Source: Erodium maritimum
Lineage: Eukaryota > Streptophyta > Magnoliopsida > Geraniales > Geraniaceae
Length of the DNA stretch: 64,000 nt
Assembly (NCBI GenBank): GCA_963921825.1
Contig: OY997592.1
Span: 34,590,252 to 34,654,251 of the forward strand
Reading direction: 5' to 3'
How positions within the stretch are numbered: the first letter of the stretch is position 1; every line of letters starts with the position of its first letter. Below are positions 1 to 10,906 of this stretch, in pieces. Below the pieces are notes generated by a model. The model worked only from the letters and a program-made list of their open reading frames with translations. It did no database searches and was not told the origin of the DNA. The translations under genes were made by a program, and so were the position numbers.

Positions 1-394
1 CCCGAGGAAGGGACTTGTACGGTTCAGACGCAGCGGGGGCAAGTTAGCCCCGCGGTACATTGGCCCTTTCGAGATCTTGAGAAGAGTGGGAGTAGTGGCC
101 TATCGTCTGGCGTTACCACCGCAACTTGGGAGAGTTCATAACGTCTTCCACGTGTCCCAGTTGCGGCAGTACAATGCGGACCCCTCCCACGTGATTGAGT
201 AGGAAGATATCGAGGTGGCTGACGATGTCTCCTATGAGGAGCAGCCGGTTCGAATCATGGACACACGGGAGCAGGTCATGCGTGGCAAGGTTATCCGCCT
301 GATACGGGTGCAATGGAGGCACCACGGGGCTGAGTCGACTTGGGAGCGCGAGGACGAGGTTCGCGCGAAGTACCCCGCGTTGTTCGACTCCTGA
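1..394 (+). pseudogene. Ty3/gypsy polyprotein, C-terminal end (integrase tail with chromo-like domain)
   Basis: In frame 2 the sequence encodes the usual end of a plant Ty3/gypsy integrase: the GPFEILERVG and [14 protein letters not shown] motifs, then a chromo-like block (VQWRHHGAESTWERE, KYPALF) ending at TGA 392-394. The domain helps direct integration of the cDNA into chromatin. An in-frame TAG at 200-202 breaks the reading frame just after the FHVSQLR block, so this copy is probably dead unless read-through occurs. The rest of the element lies left of the window. The chromo-like end together with LTRs over 2 kb suggests a Tekay/Del-type chromovirus; that lineage call is inference. Confidence 0.85.
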
Positions 395-430
395 GGTACG
401 TCTGTTTTAAATTTCGCGGACGAAATTCCT

Positions 431-444
431 TTAAGGGGGTAGAT
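431..444 (+). other. Polypurine tract of the Ty3/gypsy element
   Basis: The purine-rich run TTAAGGGGGTAGAT lies directly before the LTR start TGTAAT at 445. This is the expected place for the plus-strand DNA primer, and it fixes the 5' edge of the 3' LTR. Confidence 0.7.
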
Positions 445-2974
445 TGTAATATTTGGTTAAAAAAAAAAGAGGCCCAAAATTTTGGACCATTCAGGCCCAT
501 GTCGTAAGGCCCACAACTTAGCCCATTTGGCCCTTTTTGGTTTTGGTGGCAGTTAAGGGAGCAAGAAGTATTGTTTTTTTTCCTATAAGGTGATGAGCGG
601 CCGATTAGTAGAAAAGGGGATCTGGTTTTAACCGTAGCGTTCAAGGCACCCTTTTGATACGGAGAACAAGGAGCAACATCTTTGGAGGTGATTGATGCAA
701 TCATCGACACAAGAGAAGCTATCTCGGCTTAAAGGCTGTTGCTCTATTTTAAATCAAGAAATAGTCTTGATTGGTGAGATGGTGAGCTGCTGATATTAAG
801 GAGACAAATGTAATTCATACTTTTCTGATGGCTGCGCGTAAAAGCAAAATTGATGACCAATTAATGGCCTTTAATGTTGGTATTAAAAGAAAAGAGATGT
901 TAAGCTTTAATTGCTCTTTGTACACGACACAGTAGCACGATTTAAAGGAGGAAGAAGCTTTCATCAGGAGAGAAAGAGGATTAAGTGCTTGGTGTAGTAT
1001 TCTGCAGAAGCAAGTTCAAGAAGAAAAGGTAACTCGTTTTATATAAATTCTATCCTTTTGTTATAGATCCCCGTTTCTCGAGAGTTAGTGTAAATCGGAA
1101 AGAAACGACTAAGTTTTGTTCTTGTCTTGATTGTTTTTTTTTTCTTTTATTGAGAGGTAGAGAATTAGGGTCTGTAATTCGGGAGATTTCAGAAACTGTG
1201 GTTAGAAACTTTAATTACAATTTTAGAGCGCTCGGACCCCGGAATTTAATTCCGTCAAGTGCGTTGGAACAAGTAAATTTAAGTAGGAATGATAGAAACG
1301 AAAATGGAAATTTTCGGAGCCCCGGAAGAGCGTTTTCAAAACCCGGGCAGATTCGTCGGGTCGGGCGAAACGGGCCTTTCCGGGTCCATTATCGACAATG
1401 CCGAGTAATAGGGAAGTTTGGGAGTGATCGACATTGTCGGGGTTACATTTGGGCGTCAAGTTTATTAAAATTCAGTTTATGCCTGCAAGCTTAAAAGTGT
1501 TTTAAATTGTGTTCTTATTAGATCGTGCCACCGACAGAGGAAAGGGAAAGCTAGGCGAGTGATCGAGATCACGCTGGAGCTTGGCTGTGAGCTTTTGGGG
1601 AAAGCATACGAGGTAGGGAAAAGTAGCCGGATCCCGGCCCTGACTAGGGAAAGTTAACAGTAGAAATGCATGTGACACTTGGGTGTCGTGGGTTAAGTAA
1701 GTTTATCGAATAATAGAAAGGCAGGCGACACCAGGTGGTGTCGTATGATACGGGAACGTATCGAACAATAGAAATGCATGTGACACTTAGTAGTGTCGTA
1801 GCAGCAGTGAACTTATCGATATTAGATTTACTGGAGGCATTTTGTTATGCCCGGAGGTTGGTTGTTTAGTTTGTGTCTTGGGTGGCCATGAGAGCCGTAC
1901 TTTACTGTTTGTGTCTTGGGTGGCCATGAGAGCCCGTACTTTACTGTTTGTGTCTTGGGTGGCCATGAGAGCCCGTATTTTACTATTGGTGTGTCTTGGG
2001 TGGCCATGAGTGCCTGTGGGGTTGTTGAACCCGTGTTTTACCGTTGGTGTCTTGGGTGGCCATGAGTGCCCGTGGGGTTGTTGAACCCGTGTTTTACCGT
2101 TGGTGTCTTGGGTGGCCATGAGTGCCTGTGAAGTGTTAAACATGTGTTGTTGCTGTCGGTTGAACTTTGCTTGTGGTTGTGATTATGGTTACCTGAGGTT
2201 GGGGGCCCGCCTCATAATAAAGGGGGTCCCGTGATCGCGCGCGTATGCATGTTCAGACGAGGTAGGGGGCCCGCCTGAGAGTAAAGGGGTTCTGGCAACG
2301 CGTGCGTGGTGGTGACAGGTCGACCGCCTGATCCGACTACGTGTCTAGGAAAAGTGCGACAGGTCGACCGCCTGATCCAACCATCGTGTTGGGAAAAGTG
2401 CGTGGGGACAGAGTAGCGGGAGTGCGATCCTTTGCGGTCTTGTTTGGTGTGCGATCCTTTCTGATCTTGGGTGTGGCGTGGTTATCTTTCATGTCCTTGG
2501 AGGAAGTCGTAATTGTTGTGTCGGGTCTACATTACGTGTCCGAGTGTTGAGTCGGTTGAGGAAGGTAACAGTTGTGTGTCAGTCGGGTCACTTGAGTTGG
2601 GGATAGTAGTCCCCGGTGTTGGGTTGTTGGTGTTACCGGCATTGTCTGCTAGTATGCCGTAGTCAGTCTGTTATCCGTGGTGGTGAGCGAACGCTCACCC
2701 CTAGCTGCTTTTCCTACAGGTACTGGTCGCGGGACGGACTAGGTGAGCTCTCGAAGCTTGAAGAGCTAGGAGCGGGAGTCTGGGTTTCCTTTTGAGTCTA
2801 GGGACGTACGCCTTGTGTTTTGTCCGCTTGTTGGGACGTACTTTTGAGTTTTAAATTATTATTTTGATGAACAAAATGGTGGTTTTAAAGTGATTTATTT
2901 AAAAGGTTTAAAAATGTTTATTGTCTTAAACGTTCGCATTCCGGGTTCGGTTCAACTGAATTTGGGGCGTGACA
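445..2974 (+). mobile_element. 3' LTR of the Ty3/gypsy element (LTR a, 2.53 kb)
   Basis: The LTR runs from TGTAAT at 445 to GGGGCGTGACA ending at 2974, giving TG...CA termini. It follows a polypurine tract and an integrase end, so it is a genuine 3' LTR. The same 3' terminal block (a polypyrimidine/CAGG motif, then GAAGCTTGAAGAGCT, then the GTGACA end) recurs in the LTRs ending at 10608 and, on the minus strand, starting at 29764 and 51085, which defines one family. Short open frames inside it show no known protein and are non-coding LTR sequence. The right flank begins CAGAT (2975-2979), the expected 3' target duplication; its partner is outside the window. Confidence 0.85.
1660..2150. repeat. 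Minisatellites in LTR a (GTGTCG units, then GGCCATGAG units)
   Basis: About three units contain GCATGTGACACTT...GTGTCG (1665-1800). They are followed by six units containing GTGTCTTGGGTGGCCATGAG (about 1870-2130) with variable spacing. Both unit types recur in the other LTRs of the family with different copy numbers. Confidence 0.8.
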
Positions 2975-3985
2975 CAGATCCACACACAGAGTAATATCAA
3001 CAATCACTACCACCTATGGGATTCAAGAACAATGCGCCGGCTTCCTATAGCCCGGCTCGACCATATCGTACCGAAAGTGACATCGGCCTAGACAACTTCC
3101 TGTACCGAAAGTCTCCAAATATAATTCTAAAATCAACAATTCTGGTAACGCGAGTCAAAACTCGAAAACCAAACAGTAAGGAGTTTAATACAAAAGGAAG
3201 TACGTCTTTACGAAATCCCACAAACCCAGGACTCTCGTCAGGCTCCCCGACTCTGAGACGTCCTCTAAACCAAATCACGATCCACACATGTAGATGAGTA
3301 ATGAAGGGGGGTGAGCCTTCGCTCAGTAGGAAAGAGTAGTTAAGGCGATGAGCTATCTGCTCACCACCACGAGTAACCGTCCAATTAGGGCATACTAGTA
3401 AGCACGGTAACTATGAAGCATTTAAACAGAAAATCCAATACAACGCTTAGTCCCCGCTCGGGTATAACCCGTAAGTCAACCTCGACACTGAACCGAACCC
3501 AATACCTCTTTCCTTACTATGCCCTTAACCACTAACATCCACTCGAGTCTCAACGGACACGACCACAGTTATCTCACATCCGACCATACGTGCGAACTCG
3601 CACGTCAATACACTAAACTCAGGTAAACTGTTTTCAAATCAAGGAAGATCACATAGCATGCATAAGCAGTCACAGCAGTCAACACAAATCTACACACAGA
3701 GTAATATCAACAATCACTACCACATATGGGATTCAAGAACAATGCGCCGGATCGTACCAAAAGTGACATCGGCCTAGACATCTTCCCAGAACACACCGTA
3801 TCGGGGTACAACTCATAACATACCGGACCGAAATTCACCTTCGGTCGGGTATCTTCCCGTAGCACGGGGTGTAACTCACATCGTTCACCCAATACACACA
3901 CACAGATAACGCACTAACAACCATGTGGTAAATCATTAGCAATACACACACATTAAGTCTCCCACAATAAGCCGGATCACACCAC

Positions 3986-4258
3986 TATAGCACGTTCTAC
4001 CGACACCTAGTCGGAAGGCAGGCGCACCTTATCACGGAGTCATAGCACGTTTTACCGACATCCAGTCGGAAGGCAGACACACCTTAACACGAACTCATAG
4101 CACGTTTTACCGACACCCGGTCGGAAGACAGGTGCACCTTATCACGAAACCATAGCCCGTTTTACCGACACCTAGTTGGAAGGCCGGCAAACCTCATCAC
4201 GGGAAATAGCACATTTTATCGACACCTGGCCGGAAGGTAGGCGCACCTTCTCACCGAA
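3986..4258. repeat. Five tandem 55-bp units in LTR b
   Basis: ATAGCACGTTTTACCGACAC-type units start near 3987, 4042, 4097, 4152 and 4205. Each holds CCGACACC(T/C)(A/G)GTCGGAAGG and a CACCTTATCAC tail. They are the reverse complement of the GTGTGTCGTACCTTCCG units at 8948-9300. Confidence 0.85.
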
Positions 4259-5139
4259 CCTGAGCACACTGCTGATCAGGATATTATACCGGAATCCTCT
4301 TCGGTATAAATATCATACCGGAAGCCTCGGTCTTGATATCCTATATCGGAACCATCCATCGATATAGGTATCGGACCGGAACACACAGCCTTGGAACATA
4401 TCGTGCTGGAACACATAGCATCAGCCACGATATCGGACCGAACATCATCCTCAACTTATTATATCAAACATATCACACCGACATAATCATACTGAACAAT
4501 CTTACCGAACACACCACATCGGTCTATCAATCAGCCGATCATATCACAAGACAATGGTTCACGTCATACCAAACAGATCACACTTGACATAACTTACCAA
4601 CATCTCACACCGAGCCTACCCTATCATGAGCCTCAATCTAACCACGAATAACCACATATCAAGCATCAAAAGTCATCAATCATAGCACCACAATCAACAC
4701 ACAATCCTAAGGGCATGACATGGCCCACATGCGATTCTACAGCACGACAATTCCCAAACTTACGGGTACGACATGGCCCGCAAGCTATCCCTCATTTCAC
4801 ACGTTCCTCACATCCTACATGCAATTCTACAATTATATTAAGTATTCATAACCTATATGCATACTAGTAACTTTACACAATTAAACCGGTATTCGCTACT
4901 TTCCCCTACCTCAAATGCTATCCAAACGCTTAGTCAACGACGAGTCGCCTAGTAGCCTCCTCCGTCACGCTCGGAACCAACGTCTAAGAGCAAAAGTAAC
5001 ACGAGAATTAATAGTAATTCAAGGGCGGTTTAAAGAGAAAACATCCCCAATTAATCCCAAAAGGCTCGGTTATAGATAACCTTCCTAGTTACTCGAAAAA
5101 CACCAATACGGGCCCAAAAGGCCCAAATCTGGTCTGCCA

Positions 5140-5335
5140 CGGTTCGGGTCACGGAGCCTTGACGGACTCCGTGACGGTTCGGGTCACGGAACCGTGAAGT
5201 TCCCGTCACGGGTGACGTCACGGAACCGTGACGTGTGCCGTCACGGCCTCCGTCACGGAGTCGTGACGCACGCCGTCACGGTCCCCGTCACGGATCCGTG
5301 ATGCACGCCGTCACGGTCCCCGTCACGATCCGTGA
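5140..5335. repeat. CGTCACGG/CCGTGACG cluster with TGACG cores
   Basis: More than a dozen GTCACG or CGTGAC motifs fall within about 195 bp, in both orientations, including one perfect TGACGTCA palindrome near 5214. The block is more GC-rich than its flanks and lies inside LTR b. Confidence 0.75.
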
Positions 5336-6227
5336 TAGGTCTAACAGCTCCGTTCTTCTTCTTCCTCCAGTTTCTTCTCTACGAAAACAAACCAAAAAAA
5401 CTCCATTTTTATCCACCAAAAACCTCCAAAACAGTCCCATAAGCCTCAATACTTCAATCCCTAAATGGGTTTCAACAAAACAACATAAACCCATTGAATT
5501 TTCATCATCTAACTCTACTTTCTCTTCATAAATCATCATCTAAACAATAAAATTCAAAACTAATGAAAACCCAACTCTTTTCAAGCCTCTTTCTATCAAA
5601 CCCATAACTAAATCTTCTTCAAAACGAATTTAGATTGAGGGATTACCTTGGGGAATGAAGGGAGCATGAAGAAACTAGAAGAATCCAAACTTTTGGTGAA
5701 GAAATGACCCCAAATCTCTCTTTTTTCTCCCTTTCTTCTTCTTCAAGCTTCCATGGCTTCCTCTCTCCTTCTCCTCTCTCTAAATTTCGGCCAACACTAA
5801 AAGTGGCTGAAATATTTGCCAATTGTTGCCTTAAACCTATATGAGAGTTACCCATTTTGCCCTTCTTATTCCCCTCATTCTCAAGTGGCCAAAATGAGGG
5901 TAAATAGGTCTTTCTAGACCCATTTCTTCTACTCCAAGCCACCATGGACAAGTGTCCATGTGGGTCCCCTTTCATCTTTAGTAAAATTCCAGCACATTAA
6001 ATTAATCTCTTAAGACCTTTGATTTGACCCCAGGTTGACTTTTTTGCAAGAATACCTATTTGAAAGGAAACGACCCAACTAAGCTAACCGTAACGACGAC
6101 TAAGATTTTTGGGTCCCGGTAAATGTCCTGAATGACTCCCGGAGTCATCGGTTGATTGTTCCGGCGGAAAGTCAACTTTTACCAAAAACCACCGGTTCGA
6201 CCGAGATCGACCGGGGCGGTTCTTACA

Positions 6228-7123
6228 ATCTTTAACTAAGAAGTCTATGTCTAAATTGCATTGGGAAATTTCCTACAAATTTAAAAGTTGTGGTGGATTA
6301 GGCATCAAGAAACTCTTCATCATGAATCAGGCTTTATTGGCCAAATGGTGGTGGAGATTCTTTGTTGAAAAGGGTATTTGTGCTAGATTCAATTGGGACA
6401 CAGGATTGGTACTTATCCTCTATGTTACTTACCAATGTAACTGGTTTCCTTTATCATATTAAACACTTCTACTGGATCCTCTTTTCTGTGAAGTCTTTGG
6501 ATTCACAAGCATTGACTAGAAACTCTACAATGGAACTAGAATAAGCCGCTGGGAGGATTGTTGGCTCACTGATTCTCCTCTCAAGATTTTTTTCCAAAGA
6601 CTGTTTCACCTTAGTACTAATAAATTCAATAAGGTCAAACACTTTTGGTTTGATGGGGAATGGAAGTGGAGAGTTTTAATAATCTTTGCAATTTGATAAA
6701 CAATGTATCTTTCACTAATTTGGGGGATGATAAGCCCATTATTAAAGTTTTGGATAAGGGTTTCAATGTTGCATGCATGTATTCTTTGTTATTTGGATCA
6801 TAAGTTACAGACTCCTTCAACTAGGCTCATATCATCTGGAATGCATCAGTGTCCCCAAGATTTCTTCTTTTGTTTGGCTAAATTGTCATCAGTCCATCCC
6901 ACTAAGGTTTTTCTGGAAAGAAGAGGCATCAAGGTCTCATTAAATGACATGCTTTGCCCATTCTGCATAATTGTCTTTGAAGATTTAAATCATTTTCTTC
7001 TCAATTGTGTTTTCTCCTGAATATTTGGGCACACATACTGAAGTGGTGGGGGTACATTGGTCTTCTCCTAGAGATGTTAGAGTCCCTCCTTCAAGTACCC
7101 AACAATGGACTTCTTTGGTCTCG
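6228..7123 (+). pseudogene. LINE reverse-transcriptase C-terminal remnant, left part
   Basis: Fragments of the region after the polymerase core of plant L1-like ORF2 are readable: SCGGLGIKKLFIMNQALLAKWWWRF near 6292-6360 (split by frameshifts), then a zinc-binding-type stretch (SLNDMLCPFC...DLNHFLLNC, about 6935-7010), then KWWGYIGLLLEML. Several frameshifts and stops make it non-functional. The reading frame continues beyond the solo LTR at 10614, so this was one element before the LTR landed. The 5' end is lost next to LTR b. Confidence 0.8.
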
Positions 7124-8514
7124 GTCACTGTAAGGACCGCTCCTAGTCAACGCTGGTCAATCGGCGGAAAAACAGAAAAATTTAAAATTTTGGGACATTC
7201 ACCTAAATGAACCTAAAATTGACACAGAGGGTCATATCGGACTTAAGTTGACCCCGATATCGACCAAACTGAGTTCTGGGTGACTCAGGGCAAATTTTTG
7301 ACCAATTCGGGAAAAGTTGACTTTTTACCGAAAAAGTCAACCGAGCGGCGTTTTGGTCCGTTCGAGGCTCGATTTGGATTCAAAAAGCTTAGCCGTCGTC
7401 ACAAAGGTCTTAGTTGGGCCGTTTTCCTGTAGAACGCAAAGTTTCGTAAATTCTTGAAAAATGGGCCCGCCGGGGCCCGAGACGGCCGAATTTCGCGAAT
7501 CGAACTTTAAAATATCTACCAAGATATTTTTCTAAGTTGTGGGACCCTTATGACACATGTCAAACAAGTGGTGGTTGGTTGTTTTAAACCAAAATAAAAG
7601 GAAATGAAGAAGTGGTGTTCGGCCATTTAGAAGAAAAAAAAGAGAAAGAAGGAGAGAGAAAGAAGAGAGAAGAAGTAAAGGAGAAAAAGAAAAGGGAAAA
7701 AGGGAAGTTAGGGTTTTTGGTGATTTCCCGACGTTCCAATCAACGAATCATCTCAACGGTTGCGTATTCGAGCTCCCCTCGTCATTCCCTACGGTGAGAA
7801 CCCGACTTTTTCTCGTTTTGGTACGTTTGAAATTTAGGGTTTGAGTTTAAATGGTTTAAATAAGGTTGGTTTAAGGATTGGAGTTCGTTGGGAACGTTTT
7901 GGGGCGAAAAGGAGCGTTTTCCGGTGTGGCCGTGTGGGGCCCACTTGGCCGGGCCTCGGGTTTTTCGTGTTCGGGTGGTCTTGGATGATACCCGAGTTGA
8001 TAATTCACACCCGGAACAAATTATGGAATTAATTTGTGAGAATTCGGAAATTTGGGTTAGAAACTTTAAACACGGAATTAAATCGCTCGGGTATCAGAAA
8101 TTGATTCCCTCGATTGCGTTGGAACACGTGAATTATATTAGGGTTGTAGAAACGAAAACGGGAATTTTCGAAGCCCCGGAGGGCGTTTTTCTGATCCTGG
8201 GCAGATTCGCCGAGCCGGGCGAATCGGGCCTTTCCGAGCCCATTGTTGACAATGTTGAGCAATTGGGAAGTTTGGTAGTGATCGGCATTGTCGGGGTTGC
8301 ATTTGGACGTTAAGTTCATTAAATTCGGTTTTGCCTGCATATTTAAAAGTGTGTTATTTTGATCATGTTAGATCGTGCCACCGACCGTGGAAAGAGGAGG
8401 CTAAGCGGGTGATCGTGAGCATTGCCGGAGCTTGAGTGTGGACATTTGGAACGCTTTACGAGGTAGGGAAAAGTAGCCGGATATCGGCCTTGACTAGGGA
8501 AAGTTATCAGTAGA

Positions 8515-8765
8515 AATGCATGTGACACTGTTGGTGTCGTAGGATAAGTAAACATGTCGAATAATAGAACTGCATGTGACACTTGGTGGTGTCGTAGGTT
8601 GAGTGAACCTGTCGAGTAATAGAACTGCATGTGACACTTGGTGGTGTCGTAGGTTGAGTGAACCTGTCGAATAATAGAACTGCATGTGACACTTGTGGTG
8701 TCGTAGGTTGAGTGAACTTGTCGAATAATAGAATTGCATGTGGCACTTGATGGTGTCGTAGGGTT
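8515..8765. repeat. Five tandem 55-bp units with GACAC...GTGTC stems (LTR c)
   Basis: GCATGTGAC starts at about 8518, 8572, 8627, 8682 and 8736, a period of 54-55 bp. Most units hold GACACTTGGTGGTGTC, a 5-bp inverted repeat around a 6-base loop. Confidence 0.9.
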
Positions 8766-8945
8766 AATGAAATGATTGTGGTTGTGTGTGGCCATGAGTG
8801 CCTGTGGGGTGTTAAACCTGTATAGTTGTTGACTGACTTGCTGAGTGGTAGTTAGTCGTGAGGTTAATTTTGCTATTTCCGAAGTATTGTGTGATATTTG
8901 GTTGTGATTGTGATTGTTCTGGTGATACTTGGATGAGCTGTGCTC

Positions 8946-9300
8946 GAGAGGTGTGTCGTACCTTCCGATGCGTGACCGGTAAAGTGTTGAGGGCTATGTT
9001 CCCCGTGAGGTGTGTCGTACCTTCCGGCGCGTGATTGGTAAAGTGCTGAGGCTTAAGCTGTGCCCGAGAGGTGTGTCGTACCTTCCGATGCGCGACCGGT
9101 AAAGTGCCGAGGGCTGTGGTCCCTGTGAGGTGTGTCGTACCTTCCGGCGCGCGATTGGTAAAGTGTTGAGGCTTGATTTATGCCCGTGAGGTGTGTCATA
9201 CCTTCCGATGCGCGATCGGTAAAGTGCCGAGGGCTGTGGTCCCCGTGAGGTGTGTCGTACCTTTCGGCGCGCGATCGGTAAAGTGCTGAGGCTTGTGGTT
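8946..9300. repeat. Six tandem ~60-bp units, GTGTGTCGTACCTTCCG type (LTR c)
   Basis: GAGGTGTGTCGTACC recurs near 8948, 9007, 9068, 9127, 9187 and 9247. Alternate units end in GATGCG or GGCGCG, so the array has a two-unit (about 120 bp) higher order. Confidence 0.88.
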
Positions 9301-9538
9301 GTGCAGTATGTGTGTTGATCCTTTGTGATCTTGCATGCATTGTGTGTGTTGATATTGTTGATATTGCGTGACTTTGTTCACGATTGTGTTTGTTTGCAAA
9401 GGTCGTAAGTTTTGTGTTAAAGGGTGAGGTCTTGGGTTCGAGACTCATCAATAACCTACGGTGGTGATACAGCGCCTCTGTGTCAGGGTCTCACCACGGA
9501 GAGGGGTTAGGGTTGATGCGATGCGGCGCTGTACGAAC

Positions 9539-9830
9539 GAGGTTTCCCTCACGTGAGCGGGTCATTTGAGGTTTCCCTCATGTGAACGGGTGGTTTGAGG
9601 TTTCCCTCACGTGAACGGGTTGTTTGAGGTTTCCCTCACGTGAACGGGTGGTTTGAGGTTTCCCTCACGTGAGTGGGTGGTTTGAGGTTTCCCTCACGTG
9701 GACAGGTGGTTTGAGGTTTCCCTCACGTGAGTGGGTTGTTTGAGGTTTTCCCTACGTGACCAGGTGAGCAATAGTGTTTTGCTTAGTTGAGAATATGATC
9801 CTCATTCGAGGTTTCCCTTACGTGAGCGAG
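9539..9830. repeat. 29-bp G-box array (LTR c)
   Basis: Eight units of GAGGTTTCCCTCACGTGA plus an 11-bp tail start at 9539, 9568, 9597, 9626, 9655, 9684, 9713 and 9742; a ninth stands alone near 9808. Six units keep the CACGTG palindrome (G-box/E-box core); unit 2 has CATGTG, while units 8 and 9 keep ACGTG only. Confidence 0.92.
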
Positions 9831-10613
9831 TATTTGAGGTATTGATATCGTGAGCAGTTGTGACGGTTTGGTATCAGGTTTTGAAGTAGTTGTTTGCCCT
9901 GTTTAGATTGGTAAGTTGTTGATGCTTTACTAGTATGCCATAATCGAACGGGTATCCGTGGAGGTGAGCGGAATCCTCATCCCCTTTACTACTTTTCCCG
10001 CAGGCCTCTGAGGTAGGGACGAGTAGCGAATATTGGTTTGGTTGCGGAAAGTTACAAGTAAATGCACATAGGATCGGGTGAGGGTTGTGCTTTACCTTTT
10101 CGGTGTGACTAATGGAATGGTTGTTCGGTCTCTGATTTGGGGTCTACATTACGTGTCCGGGTTTTGAGATGGTTGGGAAGTTTTTAACAGTTGTATTGCG
10201 TGACCGTCAGTCTAAATTGTGTTTTGGGGGTAGTAGTCCCCGGGGTTGTTGTTGTTGCCGGTGTTCCCGGCATTTCTGCGGGTATGCCGTGGTCAATCCG
10301 GTATCCGTGGCGGTGAGCGAAGTGCTTACCCCCTGCTGCTTTTCCTGCAGGTACTAGTCGTGAGGCGGACTAGGAGAACCCTCGAAGCTTGAAGAGCTGG
10401 GAGCGGAAGTCCGGGTCTTAGGGTAGTCAGTGACGTACCTTGTAGCTCGTGTTGTTCATTGTTTTGAACGTATTTTTTCGCTGTAAAAATATTGTTTTTG
10501 ATTAACGTAAGTGGCAATTTTAAAAAGGTTATTAAAATTTTTGAAAATCTTTTTACTGTTTCATCGTTCGCGCTCCGGGTTCGGTCATACCGAATTCGGG
10601 GCGTGACAGTCAC

Positions 10614-10895
10614 TCTTTAATATATTTGGCTTTACAAGAGCAATTTGGTCTTCAAAGATACGGAGAGAAGCTCACTGCAAGTGTGCTACATCATCTAAAA
10701 TTATTCCTACAATGTGGAATGGTCTCTTTTAGTTTTGGTCCCTTTCTCCTCTTCTTTTCCATAGAAGGAAAATCTCCCCTTCCTCCAATTGTTGATGGTT
10801 TTCTACTTGTACACCTTTAAGAGCTCCCAAGGAGTTCTCAACAGTGTCTTTTTTTTATCATCAATTTTTAAAAGTTTTATAAACTGATTTTTCGA
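10614..10895 (+). pseudogene. LINE remnant, right part and 3' end
   Basis: If the solo LTR and one copy of GTCAC are left out, the frame at 7120 continues directly into FGFTRAIW and SSKIRREAHCKC here, up to a stop near 10736. This is the C-terminal tail of LINE ORF2. The segment ends in an AT-rich tail with TTTTTCGAAATGAAAAAG (about 10889-10906), probably the decayed 3' end of the LINE. Confidence 0.7.
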
Positions 10896-10906
10896 AATGA
10901 AAAAGC

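Larger units (their letters stand above)
2975..6227 (-). mobile_element. Partial gypsy LTR, reverse orientation (LTR b)
   Basis: Read on the minus strand, this begins with TGTAAGAACCGCCCC at 6227, the same start as the LTRs at 7129 and 34360. It carries family minisatellites (3986-4258) but lacks the GGGGCGTGACA end; it stops where LTR a begins at 2975. The simplest reading is that element a inserted into this older LTR and removed or displaced its end. A stretch near 2974-3083 is repeated about 710 bp downstream (from 3684), with a 24-bp difference. No protein-coding gene is supported here. Confidence 0.65.
7129..10608 (+). mobile_element. Solo gypsy LTR c (3.48 kb), target duplication GTCAC
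   Basis: The LTR starts TGTAAGGACCGCTCC at 7129 and ends GGGGCGTGACA at 10608. The 5-bp target duplication GTCAC lies at 7124-7128 and 10609-10613. No polypurine tract, primer site or polyprotein is present, so unequal recombination between two LTRs has removed the interior. It interrupts a LINE. It holds three minisatellite arrays (8515-8765, 8946-9300, 9539-9830). The first several hundred bases match the minus-strand LTR ending at 34360 closely. Confidence 0.92.

Noticed and set aside
9539-9830. Evenly spaced repeats resembling a CRISPR array
   Set aside because: Repeats are contiguous 29-bp tandem units with no unique spacers, inside a plant LTR.
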